The notes: generated by a model not told the origin, from the sequence alone. Positions 26,442 through 36,202 are shown, counted from the first letter of the stretch. The stretch: DNA of 64,000 bases from Lewinellaceae bacterium (GCA_016708875.1 JADJFA010000009.1:62001-126000), one strand, 5' to 3'. A program made the numbers and translations.

Positions 26442-28415
26442 ATGAAACAATTGATTTTTGTCCTGCTATGTTGCTCATTTTCAGGACTTTTGCCAGCCCA
26501 AACCCTGTTGCAAGACGCCCTCGTCCTGCGCCAGTTTTTCGATACAACCGATGCAGGCGACTTTGACAAACGCCTGATTTTCCAGGGAGGGGATTTCAGG
26601 GTTTCTGACCTCAATGTTTTCAGAAAATATGTTCCCGTAAAAGACTCGCTTACCACGGCTACGGTCGAACAGGCTTTCAAAGGAAATCCGTTTCTTCGGG
26701 TGGAGGTGACCGACCAAAACATACTCTCCTTCCTCCCACCCAAAAGAGGCGACGGCGGCGGTCCGGGCGGTGGCCCGGGCATTTCTTCAGGAGCGGGCAC
26801 GGGTCTTTCGGTGGCAGGTTTTGCAGACGGACTTGCGCGTTTTTTGGTGAATCGCACCAAGCAAGAACTCTCTCAAGCGTTTTTCGAGGATTTCAAGGAA
26901 GCCATCAACGAGCAACCCCTGCTGGGCCATTTTTGCCCCGCAACAAAGCAGCACTTGCTGTTTATTGACCAGGACGTGTATCAATTCAACGACTATCTGG
27001 AAGGCTTGCGCGAGACTTTTACGATGGATATGACCGCCCTGCCTGGCAACACGGAATCTTACCTCCGAACGAACTATTCGGACAAAGAAGCGGGTAAAGT
27101 CTCCATTGACCTCTTGCACCTCTCGCAACAAATGGTAAATGGCGAATCGCCGATTGACATGATAGACTACCTCGCCCGCGACGGCTCGGCCATTCAATCG
27201 GCAAAGATGACCGAGCCAGTGCTGTACGATGTTGCGGGTGGCCTGCGATTTTTGAACATCGTTTCTGAATCCTTCATACGACCAAATTTTGACGATCCAA
27301 GCGCACCCGCTGCCTGGTACACTGGCCGCGAATTGCGCGAATTGTTTTCAGACCCATCGGTGTTTCGGCTTTATTTGGGGCTTTTATGGCAAAAATCAAA
27401 TGGAATTGCTTTTGTCGGTAAAGACGGAGCAAAGCCTTTAAATATGCGCAGCATACTCGGCGAGGCGGGTGCAAGTGCAGATTTGTTCGCCGAATGGCGC
27501 AGGTCTTTGGAGTCGCTTGGAGAAATGACGCATGCCATTCAACGCTCCACGAAAGGAAGCGGCCCAGCCGTAATTGACCGCTTTGGGAGGGCCACCGCCT
27601 CGGCAATACCCGACGATTTCTTCCGGTATTCGCAATCGTTCAACGATCTGTTGCAAACGCTCAATCAAACGGGAAGGCTCGTACTCCAACGCCAAAATGA
27701 CTTGATCCCGCAGGACTACCTTGCGCTCATGCGTCAATGCAACTCCTTGTATTTCAACATCCGGCAACGCAATTACACCGGGGCCATCAGCAATGTGATC
27801 TACTGCCTCAATGTATTGGGCAAGGATAAAAAGGAAGTAGCCACAATGCTGAAATATACCAATTTCGTGGCCTGTATCGCCGAAGCGAATTCGCCCGAAG
27901 AAGTGGAACGCGCCATCGAACTCTTTGCGCTCCCTCCCGGCAGCAGCCGGATGAAAAAACAGCCCGGGCGTTTTTCGGTGGCCTTGAATGCATACACTGG
28001 TTTGGCTGGCGGGAGCGAGTGGCTTGGCGGCGACAAGTCTCCCAAAACGATAGGAGCCATTACCGCCCCCGTTGGTTTGAGTTGCTCTTGGGGCTTGAAA
28101 AAGGGGAGTTTAGGCTTTTTTGTACCGCTTCTTGATGTAGGCGCGGTAACAGCTTTTCGCTTCGATGACGAGAACTACCAGAATTTGCCCGAACTCAGTT
28201 GGAGCAACATCCTTTCGCCGGGGCTTTATGCGGTGTATGATTTTCCGGGGAAATGGCCCATTGCCCTGGGCGTAGGCGGACAAGCCGGCCCCGCGCTTCG
28301 GAAAGTAAGCGACACAGGCCTCACCATAAACAATTCAGGCGGGATGCGGCTTGGTGCTTTCGCCACGGTTGACATCCCCATCACCTATTTCTATTTAGGG
28401 AAAGGTAAGAAGTAG
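26442..28415 (+). CDS. Secreted 657-residue protein of unknown function
   Basis: Signal peptide MKQLIFVLLCCSFSGLLPA/Q. Residues 20-100 are soluble alpha/beta sequence, followed by a Gly-rich linker (GDGGGPGGGPGISSGAGTG). A long helical central region (about 125-510) has no motif I recognise. The last about 140 residues (FSVALNAYTGLAGGSEW, GAITAPVGLSCSWGLKKGSLGFFVPLLDVGAVTAFRF, GLYAVYDFPGKWPIALGVGGQ, GAFATVDIPITYFYLGKGKK) show alternating hydrophobic beta-strands like an outer-membrane-barrel end. No T9SS sorting domain. Likely co-transcribed with the subtilase. It might be a periplasmic/outer-membrane partner of the cytoplasmic subtilase and pseudokinase-globin. Confidence 0.75.
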   Translation: MKQLIFVLLCCSFSGLLPAQTLLQDALVLRQFFDTTDAGDFDKRLIFQGGDFRVSDLNVFRKYVPVKDSLTTATVEQAFKGNPFLRVEVTDQNILSFLPPKRGDGGGPGGGPGISSGAGTGLSVAGFADGLARFLVNRTKQELSQAFFEDFKEAINEQPLLGHFCPATKQHLLFIDQDVYQFNDYLEGLRETFTMDMTALPGNTESYLRTNYSDKEAGKVSIDLLHLSQQMVNGESPIDMIDYLARDGSAIQSAKMTEPVLYDVAGGLRFLNIVSESFIRPNFDDPSAPAAWYTGRELRELFSDPSVFRLYLGLLWQKSNGIAFVGKDGAKPLNMRSILGEAGASADLFAEWRRSLESLGEMTHAIQRSTKGSGPAVIDRFGRATASAIPDDFFRYSQSFNDLLQTLNQTGRLVLQRQNDLIPQDYLALMRQCNSLYFNIRQRNYTGAISNVIYCLNVLGKDKKEVATMLKYTNFVACIAEANSPEEVERAIELFALPPGSSRMKKQPGRFSVALNAYTGLAGGSEWLGGDKSPKTIGAITAPVGLSCSWGLKKGSLGFFVPLLDVGAVTAFRFDDENYQNLPELSWSNILSPGLYAVYDFPGKWPIALGVGGQAGPALRKVSDTGLTINNSGGMRLGAFATVDIPITYFYLGKGKK

Positions 28416-28433
28416 CGCTTTTGCAGATTTATT

Positions 28434-28508
28434 TCACACAATGCCACAACGCCACAACGTTTAATACTTTTGATAACCAAAACGTTGTGTCGTTGTGGCG
28501 TTGTGTGA
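28434..28508. terminator. Long inverted repeat after the unknown secreted protein
   Basis: The arm at about 28434-28462 (CACACAATGCCACAACGCCACAACG) pairs with about 28480-28508 (CGTTGTGTCGTTGTGGCGTTGTGTG) with minor mismatches. It follows the stop at 28415 and probably ends transcription of the cluster. The rest of the interval to 28642 shows no gene. Confidence 0.65.
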
Positions 28509-28642
28509 AATCCACTTTTTTCCAAAGTCCGGGATGCTGTTCTGACATTGTTTCGCTCCGTTCACGGAAAGTCTGGAGGTGTTTTTCGAAAATTACAATG
28601 CGAGGTGTTTAGTCGGCGTACTTTTCTCAAAATCAATAGTAC

Positions 28643-29999
28643 ATGACCATTTCATTTTTCTCCCAAAAACTACTCCTCACAACGGGTATAGCAATACTGT
28701 TTTCCAGCTGCGCCATCTCCCAAAAAAAGGGCACAACAACCGATAGTTACCCCAAAACCTTTGAAAATATCCTCATCGCTGCCGCCGCAAAAGGCGACGG
28801 CCATGGCCCCTGCGAACCAAGTATTGCTATCAGTCCAACAAACACGCAAAATGTGGCAGCGGGCGCTATCCTCGACCGCTATTATTGGAGCGAAGACGGC
28901 GGTCGCACATGGAAAAACGGCAAACTAATCTCCAAATCCTCGGGTGTGTATGGTGATCCGGTTTTGATAGCCGATTGGAAAGGCAATTTTTACTACACGC
29001 ACCTTAGTAACCCGGAGGGCAAGGGTTGGGGCAGTGAAAAACTGCTCGACCGAATAGTCATCCAAAAAAGCACAGACGGCGGTAAAACCTACGATGATGG
29101 CGCCTGGTGTGGCCTTAGGCACCCGAAAGACCAGGATAAGCCCTGGCTTTGCGCAGACCCTGCCACAGGAAATATTGCCTGTACCTGGACGGAATTTGAC
29201 AAGTATAGCTCTAAGGATTTGGAAAAAGACCACAGCCGCATCCTTTTTTCTCAATCCACGGATGCCGGCAAAACCTGGTCAGAAGCCCTCGCAATCAATC
29301 AATTTGACGGCAACTGCCCTGGACAGCGACGACACCCCGGAAGGCGCCGTGCCCGCTTATGGCCCCAATGGCGAAATCTATGTGGCCTGGTCTTACAAGG
29401 AAAAAATCTGGTTTGACCGCTCCACGGATGGGGGCAGAACCTGGCTCGAAAAAGACATCGTAGCTGCCGAACAACCCGGAGGTTGGGACATAGAAATTGC
29501 CTCGTTAGGCCGCGCGAATGTGATGCCAGTATTGGTGTGCGACCGCTCGCCCGGTCCTAATCGTGGAACGCTTTATCTCTGCTGGGGAGATCAGCGCAAC
29601 GGAGTGGAAGACACGGATATTTTCTTTGCAAAAAGCCTGGACGGGGGCCTCAGCTGGAGCAAGCCGCTAAGGGTAAACGATGACAAAAAAGGCCACCAAC
29701 AGTTTTTCCCCTGGATGGCCGTAGATCAGGTGACAGGGCATTTGTACACCGTGTTTTATGATCGCCGCAACCACACCGATGGGCAAACCGAGGTGTATGT
29801 AGCGGTTAGCCGCGACGCTGGGAAATCGTTTAAGAACCTGAAAGTCAGCACGGAACCATTCAAGCCAACAAGCGGTGTGTTTTTTGGTGATTACAACCAT
29901 ATTTCTGCCCACGACGGGGTGGTAAGGCCTATTTGGACGCGCCTGGATAAGGGGGCTTTGTCGGTGTGGACGGCGATTATGGATTTTAAAAAGCCATGA
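28643..29999 (+). CDS. Sialidase/BNR-repeat lipoprotein with one frameshift
   Basis: An N-terminal lipoprotein signal ends in a lipobox-like LFSSC (Cys 23), so it is probably membrane anchored. At least six Asp-box motifs of the BNR/sialidase fold are visible: SEDGGRTW, STDGGKTY, STDAGKTW, STDGGRTW, SLDGGLSW and SRDAGKSF, as expected for a six-bladed propeller. The frame breaks at 29317-29319 (CCC, one base too many). Repair joins FDGNC to LDSDDTPEGAVPAYGPNGEIYVAW and gives one protein ending FKKP. The family hydrolyses glycosidic bonds or binds glycans, but I cannot confirm the catalytic Tyr/Glu and Arg triad, so function is left as sialidase-like. Confidence 0.82.
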
Positions 30000-30132
30000 A
30001 AAAAAATCAAAAAATATCCCGCCTAATTTAAACCTTTACGCATCAAAACCTCAAAGTGTCGGCTTCCTCCCCGTTTTTCCAGCATTTTGTTTCTAAATAA
30101 GTCGCCAAACGCCTATAGATTTCGACTTTAAC

Positions 30133-31848
30133 ATGAAAAGAAGAAACTTTCTCCGCCTTCTCCCTGCTGCCGGGGTCACTTCCTTTGCCGTTAACGGCTT
30201 CTCGATGCGTCCTTTTGCCAACAGCCACATGGCGAATATCCTCGGTTCTTGCGACGGGGTACAAGACCGCACCCTCGTGCTCATACAACTCAAGGGGGGA
30301 AACGACGGTCTCAATATGATCATTCCAGCGGCCAATTATGACCGCTACGCCGAGCTTCGGCCTACCACCAAAATAAACGACTCCGGCCCCGGGTCTTTCA
30401 TCCCTATTGACAATACCCTCCCCACCGCCGATCAGGCGGGCCTTCACCCTGCCATGACCGCCATGAAGGATCTTTACGACCGGGGCTGGCTCACGGTGGT
30501 GCAAGACGCTGGGTATCAGAGCATGAACCAAAGCCATTTCAAGGGCACTGACCTTTGGCTCTCCGGCGGGGGCGGTTCTGCAGGCCTCAACAACCTGACT
30601 TCGGGCTGGATGGGTCGCGCTTTGCAGGCATTTTATCCGCACATTGAAGGTGTGCCCGTGGCCGATATGCTTGATCCGCTGGGCATCCAGGTCGGCGACC
30701 CAACTACTTCACTCGGATTTCACACAGATACGGAGCATCAAAACGTCATCAACCTCAGCGGTCAGGATCACTCCGGGTTTTATTCGCTCATCCAGACCAT
30801 CGGAGGAGCACCGATTATGAATGTGCCTGACAGTGATCACGGTGAGGAATTGGAATACATTATGGGCGTTGAGCGCAGCATTAACCTGTATGCACAGCGC
30901 ATCACCGATGTGTTCAATGCCGGTTCTAATTCAATCACAACTTATCCAGCCGGTTCGCTGGCTGCTCAACTGAAAACGGTTGCACGGATGATAAAGGGCG
31001 GTTGCAAGACCAAGATTTTCCTTTGCCAAATTGGTGGTTTTGACACCCACTCGGCTCAGGTAGATTCGGGCGACACCAGCCTTGGCGCGCATGCCAATTT
31101 GCTTGGGCAGTTGGCAAACTCCGTCAAAACATTTCTGGACGATCTTCAAGGCATGGGCCTGGCAGATAATGTACTGGGTTGCACGTTCTCCGAATTTGGC
31201 CGTTGTGTAAAAGAAAACGGCTCCTTCGGCACAGACCACGGTACGCTCTCACCTATGATTGTTTTTGGCAAAGACGTAAAGCCGGGTGTGCTTGGAACAA
31301 ATCCTGATTTGTTCAACTTGACGAATGACAATCAGTTGAAAACCATGCAGTTCGACTACCGTCGCGTGTTTGCTTCCCTGCTACAGGATTGGCTCGGCGC
31401 CAACCCATTCGTGATGGAACAAACCATGTTCGAGGGCTACGACAAATTGAAATTAGTAAACCGGGATTACCGCGTGGATCCAGCCTGCCAATGGGGCGGT
31501 GCAGAGATCGTAGTAGACAATTTCCGGCCTATGAGCCTTTACCCCAACCCGGCCAGTATTTCCACCGAAGTGGCGTACGAAAATCGGGGCGAAGCCTTCG
31601 AGGCCTACCTCACGTTGCACGGTTTAGGCGGCACACTCATTGCCGCCCGCACCGAAATGGTGCATCCGGGTTTCAATGCATTTTACTTTAGTGTGAACGC
31701 GCTTGCTGAAGGCATGTACTTTGTACGCCTGGAGGACAAGCGCAATGGCAAAGCCGAGGTGAAGAAATTGAGTGTGGTGCATGGTGCTGGCGCGAGGGAC
31801 GGAATTGATGGCGGTATAATTTGGAGGCAACTTCAAGTTGCCTCCTAA
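30133..31848 (+). CDS. DUF1501 protein with T9SS sorting domain
   Basis: 571 residues. The N-terminus MKRRNFLRLLPAAGVTSFAV is a twin-arginine-like or DUF1501-type leader. Family blocks are LVLIQLKGGNDGLNMIIP, LHPAMTAMKDLYDRGWLTVVQDAGY, NQSHFKGTDLWLS, KIFLCQIGGFDTHSAQ and FSEFGRCVKENGSFGTDHGT, resembling an alkaline-phosphatase-type fold. A T9SS type A domain starts near residue 465 (LYPNPASISTEVAYEN) and should end at KKLSVVH; about 20 extra residues follow, encoded partly by a palindrome (GGAGGCAACTTCAAGTTGCCTCC at 31824-31846). DUF1501 genes usually sit beside a DUF1800 gene, which is absent here. Function unknown. Confidence 0.88.
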   Translation: MKRRNFLRLLPAAGVTSFAVNGFSMRPFANSHMANILGSCDGVQDRTLVLIQLKGGNDGLNMIIPAANYDRYAELRPTTKINDSGPGSFIPIDNTLPTADQAGLHPAMTAMKDLYDRGWLTVVQDAGYQSMNQSHFKGTDLWLSGGGGSAGLNNLTSGWMGRALQAFYPHIEGVPVADMLDPLGIQVGDPTTSLGFHTDTEHQNVINLSGQDHSGFYSLIQTIGGAPIMNVPDSDHGEELEYIMGVERSINLYAQRITDVFNAGSNSITTYPAGSLAAQLKTVARMIKGGCKTKIFLCQIGGFDTHSAQVDSGDTSLGAHANLLGQLANSVKTFLDDLQGMGLADNVLGCTFSEFGRCVKENGSFGTDHGTLSPMIVFGKDVKPGVLGTNPDLFNLTNDNQLKTMQFDYRRVFASLLQDWLGANPFVMEQTMFEGYDKLKLVNRDYRVDPACQWGGAEIVVDNFRPMSLYPNPASISTEVAYENRGEAFEAYLTLHGLGGTLIAARTEMVHPGFNAFYFSVNALAEGMYFVRLEDKRNGKAEVKKLSVVHGAGARDGIDGGIIWRQLQVAS

Positions 31849-31864
31849 ATTCCTTAGTCTAAAA

Positions 31865-31907
31865 CAAATGCCCAGCAGGTAATTACCTGCTGGGCATTTG
31901 TTTTTTT
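31865..31907. terminator. Perfect 36-bp palindrome with T-run
   Basis: 18-bp arms 31865-31882 and 31883-31900, followed by seven T. Strong terminator for the upstream DUF1501 gene. Confidence 0.85.
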
Positions 31908-31913
31908 GTTCTG

Positions 31914-31948
31914 GAATGGTGGCACGAGTTAAAGTCGTGTTGCCATTC
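31914..31948. terminator. Inverted repeat downstream of lepB
   Basis: 14-bp arms 31914-31927 and 31935-31948 (GAATGGTGGCACGA / TCGTGTTGCCATTC, one mismatch). It lies just beyond the lepB stop, read on the minus strand, and completes a convergent terminator pair. Confidence 0.6.
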
Positions 31949-31961
31949 GTCGCAATTAGCC

Positions 31962-33582
31962 TCACATCATACTCGCTGACTTAAATATCCGGTCCCAATT
32001 GATCCCGTCGCGCATGTTGCCGTTTTTGGTAGAGAACCAGATAAAGAGCGGTTTGCCAACGATGTGATCTTCAGGCACATAGCCCCAGAAACGGGAGTCT
32101 TCAGAGTTGTGGCGGTTGTCACCCTGCATCCAATAATAGTCCTGTTTGAAGGTATAGGAGCTGGCCTCCTGATCGTTGATGAAAATTTTTCCACCGCGAA
32201 TCTCCAGTTTGTTTTGCTCATAAACCTGGATGACGCGCCAATAAAAAGGCACATTGGCGAGTGTCAGAGGAGTGGTAGCCCCTTTTTTGGGTACCCAGAT
32301 GGGGCCGAAATCGTCCACCGTCCAGTTGGTATATTGCTTTGGGTCATTAGGGAATAAGTCTCCGAGAACACGGTTTTCGTTTTTGAGACGAACCACTTCA
32401 AAACCCCAGGATTTGATTTTGGCCACTTGGGCGTCGTCGAGGTTAAAATAACCACTTTTTGCTGCCGCGCCACGGGAGCTCTTGACTGGTCGAGGTCATA
32501 AATGTTTACCCCAAGATCTGCCACTTTTTGAACGTTTAAGGGTGTGGCGCCGAGTTTGACTTGATAGGTAAATTGACGGTGGGTAGGATTTTGCGCCGCT
32601 TGTCCGTTCACAAAAACCTGACCGTCACGTATTTGTAAGCTGTCGCCGGCAATGGCAAGGCAACGTTTGATGTAATGGTCTTTTTTGTCAACGGGTCGAG
32701 TCACGAACGGTACATCCATGCCCTTGTATTCAGTATTAGCCAGGTTCTTGCGCTTCCATTGCCAACGTCCCAACTACGGCCAGTGACGATATTTACCCTG
32801 TCGCCCGCAGGCCAGTTGAACACTACTGGCTCGTTGCGGTCTATTTTTTCAATAGCTGGTAGACGGTAATAGGGTAGGGAGGGCTTTTCCAGATAGGATT
32901 CGTTCCCAGTAACCGGCATTACATTGTGCATCAATGGAAATTGAATTACCGTCATGGGTGTACGGATGCCATAATGGGCCTTGCTGACAAACAGGTAATC
33001 GCCCACTTTGAGCGAGCCTTCCATCGAAGAACTGGGAATGACGTAGGCTTCGATGAGGAACATCCGAATGAACGCCGCTGCAAACACCGCAAAAACAATC
33101 GCCTCGGTCCACTCCCGCGTAGCTGATTTTTTGAACTGCGGGTATTGGCTATCCAGTTTTTTCAGTCCCAAAACATCCTTTTTTTCCAGGGCTTCATGGT
33201 GCAGACGATGGAATTCGCGCTCTTTATCCAGAATTGGTCCTTCGTATTTCGCATCGGAATCTCTCCCAACTAAGAAAAACGCAACAGGCGCGTACACCAC
33301 GGCCAAAACCGAGTCCCAAAATCCATGCCTCCCAAAAGAGCGCACCATATCTATCACCAAACCTGCGTAAATGAAAAAATTGACCACAGGGAACAAAAAC
33401 CATAGGGCATATTGCGGTTTGCGGCCTACTATCTTGCACCATTCCATGGCAGCGACGCCCGGAACAAGCGCTTTCCAGCCGGGGATGCCCGCTTTTTCAA
33501 ACAATTTCATCATGCTTAGGCCAAGCAGGATGTAGAGTACGATGAGGAAAATGAGAACTGACATGGGTGGAAATGTGGTCAA
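31962..33582 (-). CDS. lepB: Signal peptidase I with two frameshifts
   Basis: Type I signal peptidase (S26) that removes signal peptides at the inner membrane. The N-terminal part has two hydrophobic spans (VLIFLIVLYILLGLSM and YALWFLFPVVNFFIYAGLVI) and a third before the catalytic domain (EAIVFAVFAAAFIRMFLI). The catalytic Ser is in IPSSSMEGSL (Ser 186). The general-base Lys is in HYIKRCLAIAGDSL. Box E is MQGDNRHNSEDSRFWGYVP. Frames change near 32755-32780 and near 32450-32490, each by one base; repair gives a continuous enzyme of the long Bacteroidota type. An alternative start is 33564. It is followed leftward by terminators. Most signal-peptide-bearing proteins in the window depend on it, so it is unlikely to be truly broken. 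Confidence 0.9.
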
Positions 33583-33631
33583 TGAATGAAGCCCGCCTTC
33601 GCGCTTCGCGCTATGGCGGGTAAAAAAACAC

Positions 33632-33666
33632 AGGCGAAGGTATTTTAAGAAAAAATACCTTCGCCT
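33632..33666. terminator. Hairpin upstream of lepB
   Basis: AGGCGAAGGTATTTT pairs with AAAATACCTTCGCCT around an AAGAA-type loop (33632-33666). It would end transcripts of the upstream minus-strand gene before lepB. 33590-33620 and 33730-33830 carry CGCC..TAGC..GGCGGGTA repeat words found several times in the window. Confidence 0.6.
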
Positions 33667-33834
33667 ATCATTAGATTTTCAGCCCAAATACTTCGATGAA
33701 CGAATGTCGGACTACTTGGACATTGGACATTTTACCCGCCGTAGGCTTGCCGAAGGAGGGTTGGGTTACCCGCCATAGCGCGTTCGCCGTCGCCACAGGC
33801 TATTGCGAACAAGAGCGCGAAGGCGGGACATTCC

Positions 33835-35232
33835 CTACTCTTCGTCTTCCGACTTTTTACGCCGTTTGCGCCGGGTCTTAAACAACTCTACCACCTCTTT
33901 GTCGGTCAGGAACTTGAAGTCTACAAACTGAGTAGAAACAAAGCGCTTTACATCCTGATAGTCCTTCGCCCGTTTATCGGTAAATACTTTGAGGAGTTTG
34001 CCCACATAGCTGAGCGAGAGTTTTTCTACGTCCTGGTTAAATTGCTGGTTGCCAAAGATTTTCATGTAAAGGCCAAAAATCTTGGTCAACTCGAAATAAT
34101 CCATGTACTCGCGCTCCGAAAGCCCTTTCACGAGCCGTGTAAAATAGGTAATCACCAATTGACGCAGGCATTCTGTCTCAACTGCAAGCCCTTCGTGCCC
34201 GTTGTAAAAATCCTGTACGGCTTCGATCGAATCGGGGTGTACATAGCCAAGGCTGTGGATTTTGTCAGCAATGCGGTAATAGTCCGAAATCCTGTCTTTG
34301 TAGACTTTGTCCACCACCTGGCTCATGCGCTCGTCGTTGGTGGAATCAATTCCGGGTGATTTGTATAGTCCGACGAGGAAACGCAGGTAACGAAGGTCAA
34401 ACTCCTGGAAGGAGCGGCGCTCCCGCTCGAAATGGGTTGCGAAAGCCTTGCGTTCTGCAGGGTCGAAGTCCACGAAATTGCCACAAATAGCAAGCATTTC
34501 GAGGTATTCTTCGGTAGCGAAAAATTCCTTGTTGTTTAAGAAGTCAATGATTTGATTTTTCAGGCTGTCGTTGCCGGCGCCGGTTTCGAAACGTTTGAGC
34601 AGGAACTGGCGCAGCGCCGAAAAATTCGGCTTCATCTCGCCCAAAGTCTTGGGGAAATCAGCTGAGTGGTACTGCTCATTGCGGAACTGGTTGGAATAAC
34701 GGCGGTAAATATCCTCGCGGTCTTTCAGGTCGCGAAAACGGTCTTGCTTCAGCTGTTGCAGGAAATAGCGGATGCGCTTGTTTTCCACAAGGCTCATCAG
34801 GTTGGTGATCCAGATGTCGCTGCTTAAGGCAAAACCTACGGTAATGCTTTGCCCGATGCGCTTTTTAAGTTGTTCAAAATGAACGCTTTTACAAATGGCA
34901 ATCAGGATTTCCTTAAAGTGGTCGTTGGGACGAACATACTTGTATTGGTCGTTGATTTCGCCCCGGAGCACGGCATAACCCAAAATACGAGGCAGGTAAA
35001 GCCCCTCAAAAGGCGGCTCCAACAAGTATTTTTCAAAGGTCACCAACTGCAAAGGCGCCTCGGAAGCCACCTGGTGGTGCAAGGTGGAGAGCAGTGGTTC
35101 GAATTCTGTGCGCAATTCGTTGTAGAACTCGTCTTCTTCCTCTTCGAGGTATTGCGCGAGGTTATCGGATTCTTGAATGGCTGCCGCGATCTCGTTCAAG
35201 CGGTCGAAATATTGGTCGTCTAAAGCCTGCAT
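33835..35232 (-). CDS. Conserved unknown alpha-helical protein
   Basis: 465 residues, almost entirely helical and charged, with no signal peptide or membrane segment. An acidic stretch near residue 30 (LEEEEDEFYNEL) and a basic C-terminus (FKTRRKRRKKSEDEE) are notable. I recognise no domain; the even spacing of hydrophobic residues suggests helical repeats. It is downstream of rpsP on the same strand but separated by a terminator. Cytoplasmic by inference. Confidence 0.72.
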   Translation of the reverse strand: MQALDDQYFDRLNEIAAAIQESDNLAQYLEEEEDEFYNELRTEFEPLLSTLHHQVASEAPLQLVTFEKYLLEPPFEGLYLPRILGYAVLRGEINDQYKYVRPNDHFKEILIAICKSVHFEQLKKRIGQSITVGFALSSDIWITNLMSLVENKRIRYFLQQLKQDRFRDLKDREDIYRRYSNQFRNEQYHSADFPKTLGEMKPNFSALRQFLLKRFETGAGNDSLKNQIIDFLNNKEFFATEEYLEMLAICGNFVDFDPAERKAFATHFERERRSFQEFDLRYLRFLVGLYKSPGIDSTNDERMSQVVDKVYKDRISDYYRIADKIHSLGYVHPDSIEAVQDFYNGHEGLAVETECLRQLVITYFTRLVKGLSEREYMDYFELTKIFGLYMKIFGNQQFNQDVEKLSLSYVGKLLKVFTDKRAKDYQDVKRFVSTQFVDFKFLTDKEVVELFKTRRKRRKKSEDEE

Positions 35233-35303
35233 AATGTGAGAAGAGTGAGAGGACGTGAGAGGAGTGAGAGATTGGCAAGGAGGATTGAATCAAATTCTAT
35301 TTT

Positions 35304-35348
35304 GAAAAAGACCCGATGAAGCCACCAAGGGCTTCATCAGGTCTTTTC
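35304..35348 (-). terminator. Intrinsic terminator of rpsP
   Basis: The stem GAAAAAGACC.GATGAAGCC (35304-35323) pairs with GGCTTCATC.GGTCTTTTC (35330-35348). Read on the minus strand it ends in a T-run, as expected for rpsP. Confidence 0.8.
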
Positions 35349-35400
35349 ATCAAAACACGCTTCGAGGGCAAATGTAAACAGCCTCTTCGAAGATGGTATA

Positions 35401-36069
35401 TTATTCTTCTGTTTTTTCTTCTGCTGCTGGAGCGGCTTCTTCTGCAACTGCCTCAACTGCCTCTGCTGCTGGAGCGGGTTCTTCTGCGACTGCCTCAACT
35501 GCCTCTGCTACTGGAGAAGCTTCTTCTGCAACTGCCTCAACTGCCTCTGCTACTGGAGCGGCTGCCTCTGCTACTGCCTCTTCTGCTTCAACGGCTACTG
35601 CCTCCTCCTCAGGAGCGGCTTCTACTTCAACCGGAGGTGGCACTGGCTTCACTTTTACTTTGGCGGTGCCGTCCACTTTTGCCACAAATTTCTTTTTGGC
35701 GTCTTTAGTTTCCTCGCGTTGTTTTTCGATGCGGGTTTCTTTTTCCTCAATCCATTTAGCCAACATCTCGTCGGCTTTTGCTTGATCGAATGCACCTTTT
35801 GCTACGCCTTTTTGAAGGTGTTTTGCATACAGAACGCCTTTGAAACGGAGAATAGCGTTCACGGTGTCGGTCGGTTGTGCACCAACGCTGATCCAGTGAG
35901 CGGCGCGGTCACGATCCAGTTCGATGGCGGCGGGAACGGTGAGTGGGTTGTAAGTGCCGATCTTCTCGATGAACTTACCGTCGCGGGGCGAGCGGCTGTC
36001 GGCGACTACGATGTGGTAAAATGGGGCGGCTTTGCGGCCTCTGCGTTGCAGGCGAAGTTTGACTGCCAT
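35401..36069 (-). CDS. rpsP: 30S ribosomal protein S16 with long Ala/Glu repeat tail
   Basis: Start fixed at ATG complementary to 36067-36069 (MAVKLRLQRRGRKAAPFYHIVVADSRSPRDGKFIE); an in-frame ATG upstream would add residues not found in S16. Residues 1-85 are canonical S16 (KIGTYNPL, LDRDRAAHWISVGAQPTDTV). Residues 86-140 are a charged extension (KADEMLAKWIEEKE). The last about 80 residues are a low-complexity tail made of a 14-residue unit (EEASPVAEAVEAVA) repeated about three to four times. At 222 residues it is far longer than E. coli S16 (82). Tail extensions are known in Bacteroidota S16; the repeat expansion may be recent. Confidence 0.95.
   Translation of the reverse strand: MAVKLRLQRRGRKAAPFYHIVVADSRSPRDGKFIEKIGTYNPLTVPAAIELDRDRAAHWISVGAQPTDTVNAILRFKGVLYAKHLQKGVAKGAFDQAKADEMLAKWIEEKETRIEKQREETKDAKKKFVAKVDGTAKVKVKPVPPPVEVEAAPEEEAVAVEAEEAVAEAAAPVAEAVEAVAEEASPVAEAVEAVAEEPAPAAEAVEAVAEEAAPAAEEKTEE
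35412..35575 (-). repeat. 42-bp tandem repeat in the rpsP tail
   Basis: Near-identical 42-base units (TCTTCTGC.ACTGCCTCAACTGCCTCTGCT..TGGAGC on the plus strand) recur in frame, preserving the reading frame with any copy-number change. Likely polymorphic in copy number. Confidence 0.8.
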
Positions 36070-36147
36070 GGTGTGGAATTGAAAATTTAAATGAGAAATT
36101 CTCGCCCGGCTACTTATGTGAAATAGCACCGGGCTTTTCGAGGGGCG

Positions 36148-36179
36148 CAAAGGTAGAAAAACTGCGCCCAAATTACCAA
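36148..36179 (-). promoter_or_regulatory. rpsP promoter
   Basis: On the minus strand TACCTTTG (complement of 36148-36155) matches the Bacteroidota -7 element and TTGG (complement of 36176-36179) lies 20 bases upstream as a -33 element. The leader to the ATG is about 75 bases. Confidence 0.6.
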
Positions 36180-36202
36180 GCAGATTTTAAAAAATTACAT
36201 GG

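Noticed and set aside
35412..35575. Tandem repeat considered as an array or minisatellite element
   Set aside because: It is the in-frame Ala/Glu coding tail of rpsP, with codon-phase period (42 bases).
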